8,513 nt of DNA, taken from DATCLA01 sp036564195. Lineage in GTDB: Bacteria > Bacillota > UBA4882 > UBA8346. Position 1 is the first letter of the stretch, and each line of letters opens with the position of its first letter. Below are positions 1 to 6,256 of the stretch, in pieces. The notes beneath the pieces are model-generated. The model did no database searches and had not been told where the DNA came from. It worked only from the letters and a program-made list of their open reading frames with translations. The position numbers and the translations under genes were made by a program. The DNA lies in assembly GCA_036564195.1 (NCBI GenBank), contig DATCLA010000246.1, positions 1-8,513 of the forward strand, in the 5' to 3' direction.

Positions 1-1
1 G

Positions 2-30
2 TTGACAATAGCTATATTTTCAATTACAAT
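2..30 (+). promoter_or_regulatory. Sigma-A-type promoter of the biotin uptake operon
   Basis: A perfect -35 box TTGACA lies at 2-7 and a -10 box TACAAT (5 of 6 consensus) at 25-30, separated by exactly 17 bp. Transcription would start near 37, giving a leader of about 55 nt before bioY. I looked for the paired GTTAAC-like half-sites of a BirA biotin operator and found no convincing pair. Sequence further upstream is outside the window. Confidence 0.75.
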
Positions 31-79
31 ATTTCCGAATTAACACTTTAGCGAGTTTCCCTGTGACTGAATAAAGGTA

Positions 80-96
80 AAGGAGTATTATGCGTG
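80..96 (+). promoter_or_regulatory. Ribosome binding site that selects the GTG start of bioY
   Basis: The AAGGAG core at 80-85 sits 8 nt before the GTG at 94-96, which opens the BioY frame. An ATG at 90-92 lies only 4 nt from the same core and is in a different frame, where it runs 26 codons to a TAG at 168-170. Spacing and protein similarity both favour the GTG. The out-of-frame ATG could at most compete for ribosomes. Confidence 0.7.
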
Positions 97-666
97 AACC
101 AATCCAACCTGCGCAGAATAGTATTTATCTCTCTTTTTACAGCCCTCATCATCATCGGAAGCTATCTTAGCTTCCCAATCCCTTTTAGTCCGATACCGAT
201 CGTGTTATCTGATTTTTTTCTAATGCTGGCTGGCTTATGCCTGGGGACATCAGGGGTGATCAGTACCGGACTCTTTCTGTTCCTAGGAGCAATCGGAATA
301 CCGGTTTTTACCAGGGGTAAAGCAGGACTTGGAGTTTTCATGGGTCCAACCGGCGGTTTTTTATTGGGATATCTAATCGGTGTCTATGTTTTGGGGTTAA
401 TTTCCGGAAAAGGCAAGCCTGCACTTTTTAAAGATTTAATGGGTTTAATCGCGTTTAATCTAATCATCTTCGGACTTGAAATTCCCTGGCTCAAGCTGCT
501 GCTCAAGGTAAGCTGGGACCAGGCGTTAGCACTTGGGTTCACGCCGTTCGTGATCGGTAATAGCGCCAAAACAATTGCCGCCGTGATGCTAATTCAAAAA
601 ATCCGTCCATTTCTTGATGAAATTTTAAAAGATCAATCACGAGAGAGGTCCAATGAGCATTCTTGA
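94..666 (+). CDS. bioY: Biotin transporter BioY, substrate-binding S component of an ECF transporter
   Basis: BioY is the membrane protein that captures biotin for an energy-coupling-factor importer. The 190-residue product is very hydrophobic, with about six predicted membrane segments, which matches the usual family length. Family marks are the PIPIVLSDFFLMLAGL stretch (residues 33-48), the GAIGIPVF turn (65-72), the GPTGGFLLGY motif (84-93) and the late EIPWL segment followed by LALGFTPFVIGNSAK (144-158). The last is the place where relatives usually carry PGDxxK; here the aspartate is Asn but the lysine is kept. The start is GTG, set by a good ribosome binding site. The end overlaps bioM by 14 nt, so the two are probably translationally coupled. 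Because bioM and bioN follow, this is the dedicated three-part biotin system rather than a lone BioY sharing a general ECF module. Confidence 0.93.
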   Translation: MNQSNLRRIVFISLFTALIIIGSYLSFPIPFSPIPIVLSDFFLMLAGLCLGTSGVISTGLFLFLGAIGIPVFTRGKAGLGVFMGPTGGFLLGYLIGVYVLGLISGKGKPALFKDLMGLIAFNLIIFGLEIPWLKLLLKVSWDQALALGFTPFVIGNSAKTIAAVMLIQKIRPFLDEILKDQSRERSNEHS

Positions 667-1402
667 AATTCGCAATTTAACACATGTTTTCCCTAACGGT
701 AATAAAGCTATCGACAATATCAATCTTTCTTTTCAGGCAGGAGAGTTCGTAATCATCGCCGGACCTAACGGTTCGGGTAAAACCGTATTAATCAGACATT
801 TCAACGGTCTCTTAAAACCCACAAAAGGCGGGGTATTCTTGGAAGGAGAGCCAATCTACAAGGATTTAACAAACGCCCGTAAAAAAATAGGCCTGATCTT
901 TCAAAATTCTGACAGTCAAATCGTCGCTCAAACAGTCGCTGAAGATGTAGCTTTCGGGCCTGAGAATTTAAAATTACCACGAAGGGAAGTAGAAAGCCGC
1001 GTCAAAAAATCACTCGCCGCTGTCAGACTGAGTGCTCTCTCCGACCAACCGCCGCATGCACTTTCCGGAGGTCAAAAGAAACGGCTGGCCATAGCGGGAG
1101 TACTGGCCATGGAACCGGAAATAATAGTCTTTGATGAGCCCTTTGCCGGGTTAGACTATCCGGGAACCGTTCATATATTGGCAGAGATCGTCTCCCTGCA
1201 CCGTAATAAACATACTATTATCTTAGTCACCCACGAACTTGAAAAAGTTCTCGCCCATGCCAGCCGACTGATAATTATCGAAAAAGGAAGAGTTGTGAAA
1301 GACGGCGCTCCCGGTGAATTGGTCGATCAAGTTGAAGCTTACGGCATCAAAAGACCTTATGGAATAAACGGCAAAGTAGAGACGATGACATGGCTGAAAT
1401 AA
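653..1402 (+). CDS. bioM: Biotin ECF transporter ATPase BioM (EcfA-type)
   Basis: This is the ABC ATPase that powers biotin uptake through BioN and BioY, on the cytoplasmic face of the membrane. The 249-residue protein has Walker A GPNGSGKT (37-44), a Q-loop at Gln84 within LIFQNSDSQ, the ECF-typical FGPENLKLP (101-109), the signature LSGGQKKR (137-144), Walker B IIVFDEP (157-163, catalytic Glu162) and the H-loop His194. Walker A ends in GKT-V rather than the common GKS-T, a conservative change. The N-terminal ILEIRNLTHVFPNG and the DSQ after the Q-loop fit the CbiO/EcfA/BioM group rather than importers that use soluble binding proteins. The start overlaps the end of bioY, with a purine-rich GAGAGG (643-648) just upstream, and the end overlaps bioN by 13 nt. 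The name BioM rests on the neighbouring bioY and bioN; by sequence alone it would be a generic EcfA. Confidence 0.92.
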   Translation: MSILEIRNLTHVFPNGNKAIDNINLSFQAGEFVIIAGPNGSGKTVLIRHFNGLLKPTKGGVFLEGEPIYKDLTNARKKIGLIFQNSDSQIVAQTVAEDVAFGPENLKLPRREVESRVKKSLAAVRLSALSDQPPHALSGGQKKRLAIAGVLAMEPEIIVFDEPFAGLDYPGTVHILAEIVSLHRNKHTIILVTHELEKVLAHASRLIIIEKGRVVKDGAPGELVDQVEAYGIKRPYGINGKVETMTWLK

Positions 1403-2139
1403 ATATTTTTCATTACCTACCTCAAAAATCTATTGTGCATAGGCTTGACGGCAGGATTAAATTAAGCTGCATGATCTTATTTAGCATTATGATAACCGTC
1501 GCTGACAATCTCTTTGATCTGGCGTTCTTAACCTGTGTCCTGTTGATCGCAGTAATCGGGGCCAAGTTGCCTATTAAAAAAATATTTGCTGAAATAAGGT
1601 ATTTTCTCTTATTAATCAGTGTAGTCGTGATAGTCCAATCACTCGACATCGCGGGAACCTCCCTCCCCGCTCTCACTTGGGAGGGGTTGGGTTCCGGTTT
1701 GCTCTTCGGCTGGCGAATTATCTTGATTGTTTTGGTATGTGCAATCTTGAACGGAACCACCTCACCGGCCACCCTAAAATCTGTGATTGAATGGTTCCTG
1801 CGCCCAATCCCCTTTGTCCGAGAAACACGGTTCGGCACCATGTTTAGCCTGACCTTTGTCCTGCTCCCACTCATTTTCGACCAGGCCTCCGAAATGAGGG
1901 ATGCTCAAAAATCCCGCTGCATTGAGGTAAGGAAAAACCCGATCCGGCGCATTATTTTTCTTGCTTTTCCTTTGTTACTCCAAACCTTTCGGCGGGCCGA
2001 TGAGATGGTCCTGGCCATGGAGTCCCGCTGTTATTGCGAGGACCGGACCCCGGCGGAGTTCAAAACTGATCTCCGTGATTGGCTGATATTAAGCTCTACC
2101 ATACTCAGCGGTTTGATCATTATTCTTACGCCATTTTGA
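1390..2139 (+). CDS. bioN: Biotin ECF transporter transmembrane T component BioN (EcfT-type)
   Basis: BioN is the scaffold that couples ATP hydrolysis by BioM to movement of biotin-loaded BioY. The 249-residue protein opens with the family-typical FHYLPQKSIVHRLDGRIKL (7-25) and has about five to seven hydrophobic segments (roughly 24-57, 70-88, 103-121, 148-165, 186-200, 231-247). The two cytoplasmic coupling motifs that dock into the ATPase are AQKSRC (172-177) and AMESRC (209-214). They follow the AxxxRG pattern of EcfT proteins with Cys in place of Gly in both. The start overlaps bioM by 13 nt, with no strong ribosome binding site of its own, so translation is probably coupled. No terminator hairpin follows. 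The next sequence is a decayed bioB end on the same strand, which suggests that the operon once continued. Confidence 0.9.
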   Translation: MAEINIFHYLPQKSIVHRLDGRIKLSCMILFSIMITVADNLFDLAFLTCVLLIAVIGAKLPIKKIFAEIRYFLLLISVVVIVQSLDIAGTSLPALTWEGLGSGLLFGWRIILIVLVCAILNGTTSPATLKSVIEWFLRPIPFVRETRFGTMFSLTFVLLPLIFDQASEMRDAQKSRCIEVRKNPIRRIIFLAFPLLLQTFRRADEMVLAMESRCYCEDRTPAEFKTDLRDWLILSSTILSGLIIILTPF

Positions 2140-2191
2140 CTCGGGGCCATTAACAATGACAACTTCATCTAACATAGCCTCCTTCAGGGCG

Positions 2192-2421
2192 ATTAATGAG
2201 TTACTGAAATTGCTGTTACTATTTTTCGAATCGTCTTAAAAGACCGAGTCAGCAAAATTGCGGCCGGCAGAGAAAAGATGCTCCCGGATTTTCAGGGTCT
2301 TGCTTTTATGGCCGGTGCCAATGGTATGCTCAGCAGAGGTTATCTGACTATGAACGGCCGGAAAGTTGAAGAAGAACAAAAGTTGCTTGCAGCAATCTCA
2401 AAGACCTGGCAAAATAGTTGA
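2192..2421 (+). pseudogene. bioB: Decayed biotin synthase gene, C-terminal remnant only
   Basis: No intact gene spans 2140-2428, but the frame from 2206 to the TGA at 2419-2421 encodes about 71 residues that read like the end of biotin synthase. It contains EIAVTIFRIVLKD, then IAAGREKMLPDFQGLAFMAG, then ANGMLSRGYLTMNGRKVEEE. Biotin synthases end with an FR..LP...R.AGRE....Q...FMAGAN......LTT...EEDQ pattern. Just upstream, ELLK (2198-2209) lies in a second frame and would normally run straight into the IAVFR segment, so a frameshift is apparent near 2206-2209. The final frame also has TGA at 2197-2199. The radical-SAM CxxxCxxC half and most of the barrel are missing, so it cannot be a working enzyme. 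The residue aligning with the cluster-binding Arg260 of E. coli BioB appears to be Lys. It directly follows bioN and may be the last piece of a former bioYMN-bioB operon. The family call rests on motif recall, not a search. Confidence 0.78.
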
Positions 2422-2428
2422 ACTGTTT

Positions 2429-3295
2429 CTATAGTTTTGAGGTTAACCCTTGATATTTTGGAACACTAATCAGTGCCAGGGCTCCCGATCCGACATGCGT
2501 CCCGAGTACCGGGCCGGCTTGGTTAAAGATAATCTCAACATTCTTGAAAGTTTCCTGAACAGCCTCTTTAAGCTTTTGCGCTTCTCCTTCTGCTGCCGTA
2601 TGCACTACCGCAATAATATTTTCCGTATCGATGGCAAAGTTAGCTTTGAACTCTTCAAACAGTTTAGCTACAGCTTCGCGATGACTGCGTAACTTGGCAA
2701 CAATCTCGACTTCGCCCTGATTCAAGCGGAGTAAAGGTTTGATCCGAAACAGCGAGCCCAAAAATGCTTGCAATTTATGGACCCGGCCACCTTTGCAAAC
2801 CTGCTCCAACGTATCCAGGGCTACTACAAAATTAACCTTATCGCGTAAACGGTTAACCAACTCAATCACTTCGTTATAAAGCATGCCGCTTTTTACCGCC
2901 CGGGCGGCTTCCAGCACCAAGCTCCCCAGACCTAGTGAAGTCGAATGGGAGTCAATCACCTTAATCTTGGCTTCAGGCATTGTCTCCTTAACCAATTGCG
3001 CGGTACGGACCGTGCCGGACAACCGCTCGGTCAGGTGAATCGAGATCAAGGCGTCAAATTTGGTAAGCAGTGACCGGTAAGTGGCGGAAAAGACTCCCGG
3101 CGATGGTTGAGAGGTTAATGGTTGTAAACCGCTCGTTTTTAATTCATGGTAAAATTGACTTGAAGTAATATCAATACCGTCCCGGTACTCCTGACCTTGC
3201 ATTAATACAGTAAGGGGAATAATTGCAATTTCATATTCGCGCACCAGTTCCTGTGGTAAATCGGCCGTACTATCGGTAACTATCCCTATTCTCAT
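2429..3295 (-). CDS. degV: DegV family protein (FakB-like fatty-acid-binding protein)
   Basis: DegV proteins bind one fatty acid. The characterised FakB members present it to the kinase FakA so that exogenous fatty acids can enter phospholipid synthesis. With the start chosen here the protein is 288 residues, normal for the family. Motifs in order are the N-terminal IVTDSTADLP (5-14), TSQPSPG (61-67), RLSGT (91-95), IDSHSTSLGLG (114-124), LDTLEQVCKGGRV (160-172) and the terminal GPVLGTHVGSGAL (261-273). Thr61, Ser93, Arg203 and His267 fall at or next to the positions I recall as fatty-acid-contacting in staphylococcal FakB. The frame could open 28 codons earlier at 3379, but that ATG lies in the -35 box of the apparent promoter and the extension is not DegV-like. 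The ATG at 3293-3295 has GAGGA 5 nt upstream. No FakA kinase gene is visible. It is convergent with the bioB remnant, with no terminator seen between them. Confidence 0.9.
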   Translation of the reverse strand: MRIGIVTDSTADLPQELVREYEIAIIPLTVLMQGQEYRDGIDITSSQFYHELKTSGLQPLTSQPSPGVFSATYRSLLTKFDALISIHLTERLSGTVRTAQLVKETMPEAKIKVIDSHSTSLGLGSLVLEAARAVKSGMLYNEVIELVNRLRDKVNFVVALDTLEQVCKGGRVHKLQAFLGSLFRIKPLLRLNQGEVEIVAKLRSHREAVAKLFEEFKANFAIDTENIIAVVHTAAEGEAQKLKEAVQETFKNVEIIFNQAGPVLGTHVGSGALALISVPKYQGLTSKL

Positions 3296-3305
3296 GTCTT
3301 TCCTC
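3293..3305 (-). promoter_or_regulatory. Ribosome binding site fixing the degV start
   Basis: On the minus strand GAGGA (3301-3305) precedes the ATG at 3293-3295 by 5 nt. This supports the short start that begins with MRIGIVTDST, the usual DegV N-terminus. Confidence 0.75.
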
Positions 3306-3350
3306 ATTTCTGAAGCTTCGTTAAATAATTCGCTTTGAGTCCACCGCTTA

Positions 3351-3379
3351 ATTGTATTAAATTTATGAATAAAAAGCAA
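3351..3379 (-). promoter_or_regulatory. Promoter of the degV gene
   Basis: Read on the minus strand, TTGCTT (3374-3379) and TACAAT (3351-3356) are 17 bp apart and match the sigma-A consensus in 4 and 5 of 6 positions. Transcription would start near 3344, giving a leader of about 50 nt. That excludes the in-frame ATG at 3377-3379 as a start. Confidence 0.65.
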
Positions 3380-3443
3380 ATTTTCTTGCTTAAGAATGAG
3401 AATTTTCCCCTAAGAATTTAACAAGACTGCAACCGGCTTAAAC

Positions 3444-3472
3444 TTGCCATTTTTTTACAAAAAGCATATAAT
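3444..3472 (+). promoter_or_regulatory. Promoter of the DEAD-box helicase gene
   Basis: TTGCCA (3444-3449) and a perfect TATAAT (3467-3472) are separated by exactly 17 bp. The predicted start of transcription is near 3479, about 59 nt before the ATG. It points away from the degV promoter, and the two -35 boxes are about 65 bp apart. I saw no clear stem-loop in the helicase leader. Confidence 0.75.
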
Positions 3473-3537
3473 TAGAGATATTTGTCGCTGTTAACCCTAT
3501 ATGTATAGAAATAATCAAATTAGCAAAGGATATCATT

Positions 3538-5175
3538 ATGCAGAACTTAATCTTTAACGAATTAAACCTCTCTCCCGAGGTCCAAAAGGCCATTACGGAA
3601 ATGGGTTTCGAAGAGGCCACCCCGATCCAGTCTCAAGCGATTTCCCCCATTTTAAACGGCCGGGATGTGATTGGCCAAGCCCAGACCGGTACCGGTAAGA
3701 CTTGCGCTTTCGGTATTCCGGCAATTGAAATGATTAAACCGGATCTTAAGGCAGTACAGGTACTGGTACTTTGTCCTACCCGCGAACTGGCAATTCAAAC
3801 CGCTGAAGAACTAACCCAGGTCGCCCGCTATAAAAGTGGGCTGAAAATCTTGCCGGTATATGGTGGGCAGTCCATTGAACGCCAGATCAACGCCATCAAG
3901 CAAAAACCACAGATCATTATTGGGACTCCCGGCCGGCTCCTGGACCATCTGCGCCGTAATACCCTCAACTTTAAGCAGCTGCGGATGCTCATTCTTGATG
4001 AAGCCGACGAAATGTTGGATATGGGGTTCCGCGACGATATTGATACGATTCTTGCGGAAATCCCCCACGAAAAACAGACTATTTTCTTCTCAGCTACTAT
4101 GCCCCGGGAGATAATCGAGCTGACGGCAAAGTATCAAAAGGACCCCCTCTATATCAAAGTAACCCATACCGAATTGACTGTTCCCGGCACGGAACAGTTT
4201 TATCTGGAAGTCCGGAAAACCATGAAACTGGAAGTCCTCGCCCGGCTAATCGACGCCTATAATATTAAATTATCCATGGTCTTCTGTAATACCAAGAAGC
4301 GGGTGGACGAAGTGGCTGCCCAGTTGCAGTCCAGGGGCTATATGGCCGAAGCACTGCATGGTGATATGACCCAATCCCAACGGGATAAAGTAATGACTAA
4401 ATTCCGTACCGGGCAAATCGACATTCTGATCGCCACCGACGTGGCTGCCCGGGGCATCGATGTCAATAATATTGAAGCGGTTTTTAATTTCGATATTCCC
4501 AATGATGAAGAGTACTATGTCCACCGCATCGGCCGGACCGGCCGGGCCGGAAAAGCCGGCCGTGCTTATACCTTAGTCTCCGGCAGGGATATCTATAAAC
4601 TAAAGGACATTCAACGTTTTACCAAAGCAAAGATCTTACCCTTGAAACCTCCCAGCCTGCTGGATGTGGAAGAAACCAAAATCACACAGATCACTAATAA
4701 TCTCCGGTTAATGATCGCTGCCGGAAACTTGGGTAAATATACCGCCTATATCGAAAAAATGTTGGAGGAGACGGAAAACGGCACTCAACCGGAGAATGGT
4801 CTAACCTCTCTGGATATTGCCGCAGCTCTGTTAAAAATAGCCCTTGGGCCTAACTATGACCGGGATGACTCTGAAGTCGACCTGCTGGCCACTGATTCCC
4901 ACAGTCCGACTGTTCGATTGTTTATGACTGTCGGTAGCATAGATAAGGTGCAACCTCGAGATATTATTCAAAGTATTGCACTGGCTACCGACATCCCGAA
5001 GCAATTGATCGGGGCCATCGAAATCCTTGATAAATTCACCTTCGTAGAAGTTCCCCGGGAATATGCCGCCCAGATTATGGAGGCTATGAAAAATACCAAA
5101 ATCAGAGGGCGCCGCATCAATATTGAAAGGGCCACTCAAAGAGAGAAGCTACGGCGACGCCGCGGCTTCCATTAA
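3538..5175 (+). CDS. cshA: DEAD-box ATP-dependent RNA helicase with DbpA-type RNA-binding domain (CshA/DeaD-like)
   Basis: This enzyme unwinds short RNA duplexes using ATP and would act in ribosome assembly, mRNA turnover or cold adaptation. The 545-residue protein carries the whole motif set: Q-motif with Gln31 (TPIQSQ), I AQTGTGKT (48-55), Ia PTRELA (80-85), Ib TPGR (130-133), II DEAD (154-157), III SAT (185-187), IV VFCNTK (248-253), V ATDVAARGID (299-308) and VI HRIGRTGRAG (329-338). Residues of roughly 375-440 (KITQITNNLR onward) match the position of the dimerisation segment of CshA/Hera/CsdA proteins. Residues 458-532 form a DbpA/CsdA RRM-like domain (VRLFMTVGSIDKVQPRDII), followed by a short basic tail RRRRGFH. 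An ATG with AAAGGA (3525-3530) 7 nt upstream sets the start. It is a single-gene unit with its own promoter and terminator. CshA or DeaD is the best name; the precise orthologue within this group is uncertain. Confidence 0.93.
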   Translation: MQNLIFNELNLSPEVQKAITEMGFEEATPIQSQAISPILNGRDVIGQAQTGTGKTCAFGIPAIEMIKPDLKAVQVLVLCPTRELAIQTAEELTQVARYKSGLKILPVYGGQSIERQINAIKQKPQIIIGTPGRLLDHLRRNTLNFKQLRMLILDEADEMLDMGFRDDIDTILAEIPHEKQTIFFSATMPREIIELTAKYQKDPLYIKVTHTELTVPGTEQFYLEVRKTMKLEVLARLIDAYNIKLSMVFCNTKKRVDEVAAQLQSRGYMAEALHGDMTQSQRDKVMTKFRTGQIDILIATDVAARGIDVNNIEAVFNFDIPNDEEYYVHRIGRTGRAGKAGRAYTLVSGRDIYKLKDIQRFTKAKILPLKPPSLLDVEETKITQITNNLRLMIAAGNLGKYTAYIEKMLEETENGTQPENGLTSLDIAAALLKIALGPNYDRDDSEVDLLATDSHSPTVRLFMTVGSIDKVQPRDIIQSIALATDIPKQLIGAIEILDKFTFVEVPREYAAQIMEAMKNTKIRGRRINIERATQREKLRRRRGFH

Positions 5176-5186
5176 GATCTTGATCC

Positions 5187-5219
5187 AACCCCCTTGGTTA
5201 CCAACCGGGGGGGTTTCCT
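5187..5219 (+). terminator. Intrinsic terminator after the helicase gene
   Basis: The left arm 5187-5199 (AACCCCCTTGGTT) pairs over all 13 positions with 5203-5215 (AACCGGGGGGGTT), counting two G-U pairs, around a 3-nt ACC loop. The hairpin starts 11 nt after the stop codon. The following T-rich tail is short (TTTCCTGTTGT), so release may rely mainly on the very stable stem. Confidence 0.85.
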
Positions 5220-5303
5220 GTTGTCCATCAATTTAAGGCCAGAGCAGAAAATGATCTTTTACTTGTCAGGTTTAGCATAAACATCGATCGTGATGAGATC
5301 TTC

Positions 5304-5332
5304 TTTACTAAAGTGACATTTTAAAGTAAAAT
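5304..5332 (+). promoter_or_regulatory. Promoter of the amino-acid ABC transporter operon
   Basis: TTTACT (5304-5309) and TAAAAT (5327-5332) lie 17 bp apart and match consensus in 4 and 5 of 6 positions. Transcription would start near 5339. This places the in-frame ATG at 5331 inside the -10 region, so it cannot be the start of the binding-protein gene. Confidence 0.55.
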
Positions 5333-5336
5333 GACA
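5314..5336. promoter_or_regulatory. Inverted repeat overlapping the ABC operon promoter, candidate operator
   Basis: TGACATTTTA (5314-5323) and TAAAATGACA (5327-5336) are inverted copies with one mismatched position around a 3-nt AAG spacer. They cover half of the -35/-10 spacer and all of the -10 box. That is the position of a repressor site. The regulator is unknown; the sequence does not match the CodY or ArgR consensus as I know them. Confidence 0.45.
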
Positions 5337-5352
5337 ATGGGATGTTATGAAC

Positions 5353-5372
5353 AAGGAGGATTTATAATTGTG
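5353..5372 (+). promoter_or_regulatory. Ribosome binding site fixing the GTG start of the binding-protein gene
   Basis: AAGGAGGA (5353-5360) is a near-perfect Shine-Dalgarno sequence 9 nt before the GTG at 5370-5372. The frame from this GTG begins directly with a lysine-rich lipoprotein signal peptide. Confidence 0.85.
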
Positions 5373-6176
5373 AAAAAAAATGTACTTATTGTCTTGCTCC
5401 TCAGCATGGCTGCTTTCATAATTTCCGGCTGTGGAGAATCTGCTAAAGACAACTCCTGGGAAAAAGTTAAAGAAAAAGGCCAATTTGTGCTAGGGCTGGA
5501 TGACAGCTTCCCACCAATGGGTTACCGTAATGAAAAGGGCGAGATTGTCGGCTTTGATGTGGACATTGCCAAAGAAGTCTGTGCCCGTCTGCAAATTAAA
5601 CTGAAACTCCAACCAATTAACTGGGATGCTAAAGAACAGGAGTTAAATTCCGGTAAAATCGATTGTATCTGGAATGGATTTACCATCACCGCAGAACGCC
5701 AAAATAATCTGCTCTTTACCGCTCCCTACATGAAAAACCGCCAGGTCCTCATCGTCAATGCCGGTTCCCCTTTCCGAAGCCTGGCGGACCTGAAAGGCAA
5801 AAAGCTGGGACTACAAGCCGGTTCCAGTGCGGCAGACGCCTTAAACAGTGCTACCGACTTTAAAGCAAGCCTTCAGGAAGTGGTAGAATTTGACGATAAT
5901 ATGATGGCCTTGATGGATTTGGAAAAAGGCGGAATCGATGTAGTCTTAATGGATGAAATCGTCGCTCGGTTTTATATTAAAAACAAAAACAAACAGTACC
6001 AGGTGTTGGATGAAGAACTGGCCAGTGAAGATTATGGCATCGGTTTCCGCAAAAAAGATCAAAAGTTGATGGAAAAGATTCAAAATACCCTGGAAGAGAT
6101 GGCCGCCGATGGCACCCTGGCCAAAATCTCCGCTAAATGGTTTGACCGGGACATTACCACTATCGTTGCCAAATAA
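5370..6176 (+). CDS. Amino-acid ABC transporter substrate-binding lipoprotein
   Basis: This is an extracellular, membrane-anchored receptor that captures a polar amino acid for the importer encoded downstream. From the GTG start it is 268 residues. A KKN n-region, a hydrophobic core and the lipobox ISGC predict lipidation at Cys21. The mature part is a family-3 (PBPb/GlnH-like) binding protein: FVLGLDDSFPPMGY (39-52), GFDVDIAKEV (61-70), TITAERQNNLLFTAPY (105-120) and MDEIVA (194-199). Arg110 and Asp195 sit where this family usually holds the carboxylate and amino groups of the ligand. The exact substrate cannot be read from the sequence; glutamine, cystine or another polar amino acid is possible. 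A longer frame from 5331 is rejected because its ATG lies in the promoter. The gene has its own promoter and is followed by a terminator-like hairpin before the permease gene. Confidence 0.92.
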   Translation: MKKNVLIVLLLSMAAFIISGCGESAKDNSWEKVKEKGQFVLGLDDSFPPMGYRNEKGEIVGFDVDIAKEVCARLQIKLKLQPINWDAKEQELNSGKIDCIWNGFTITAERQNNLLFTAPYMKNRQVLIVNAGSPFRSLADLKGKKLGLQAGSSAADALNSATDFKASLQEVVEFDDNMMALMDLEKGGIDVVLMDEIVARFYIKNKNKQYQVLDEELASEDYGIGFRKKDQKLMEKIQNTLEEMAADGTLAKISAKWFDRDITTIVAK

Positions 6177-6196
6177 GCCAAGATAAATTGATCCTT

Positions 6197-6233
6197 GGAC
6201 AGGTTGGTCTTTACCCATCAGCCTGTCCTTTTT
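6197..6233 (+). terminator. Terminator-like hairpin between the binding-protein and permease genes
   Basis: GGACAGG (6197-6203) pairs over 7 bp with CCTGTCC (6222-6228), and an inner TGG/CCA pairing is possible. Five T residues follow at 6229-6233. It lies 20 nt after the stop of the binding-protein gene and 38 nt before the permease start. No good new promoter was found after it, so partial read-through is the likely way the downstream genes are expressed. Confidence 0.7.
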
Positions 6234-6256
6234 CCGCAGCTACATTTTTAAAAAAA

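Noticed and set aside
90..170. 26-codon reading frame starting at the ATG 4 nt before the bioY start
   Set aside because: It is out of frame with BioY, too close to the Shine-Dalgarno core, and its peptide resembles nothing I know. An upstream-ORF control role is possible but unsupported.
1422..1874. 150-codon open frame on the minus strand inside bioN
   Set aside because: It is a shadow of the bioN coding frame, with no promoter, no ribosome binding site and no recognisable protein pattern.
2450..2692. 80-codon plus-strand frame opposite degV
   Set aside because: It lies wholly inside the well-supported degV coding sequence and has no recognisable features.
3296..3379. Extended N-terminus of the DegV protein from an ATG at 3379
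   Set aside because: The ATG falls in the -35 box of the apparent promoter, the extra 28 residues do not look like DegV, and the ATG at 3295 has its own ribosome binding site and gives the usual family N-terminus.
4531..4562. Run of GGCCGG/CCGGCC units in the helicase gene, resembling a short tandem repeat
   Set aside because: It encodes the conserved motif VI GRTGRAGKAGR, and the repetition follows from repeated Gly-Arg and Ala-Gly codons in a genome that likes CGG and GGC.
5331..5369. Extended N-terminus of the amino-acid-binding lipoprotein
   Set aside because: The upstream ATG lies in the -10 box and would place 13 residues before a normal signal peptide. The GTG at 5370 has a near-perfect Shine-Dalgarno sequence.
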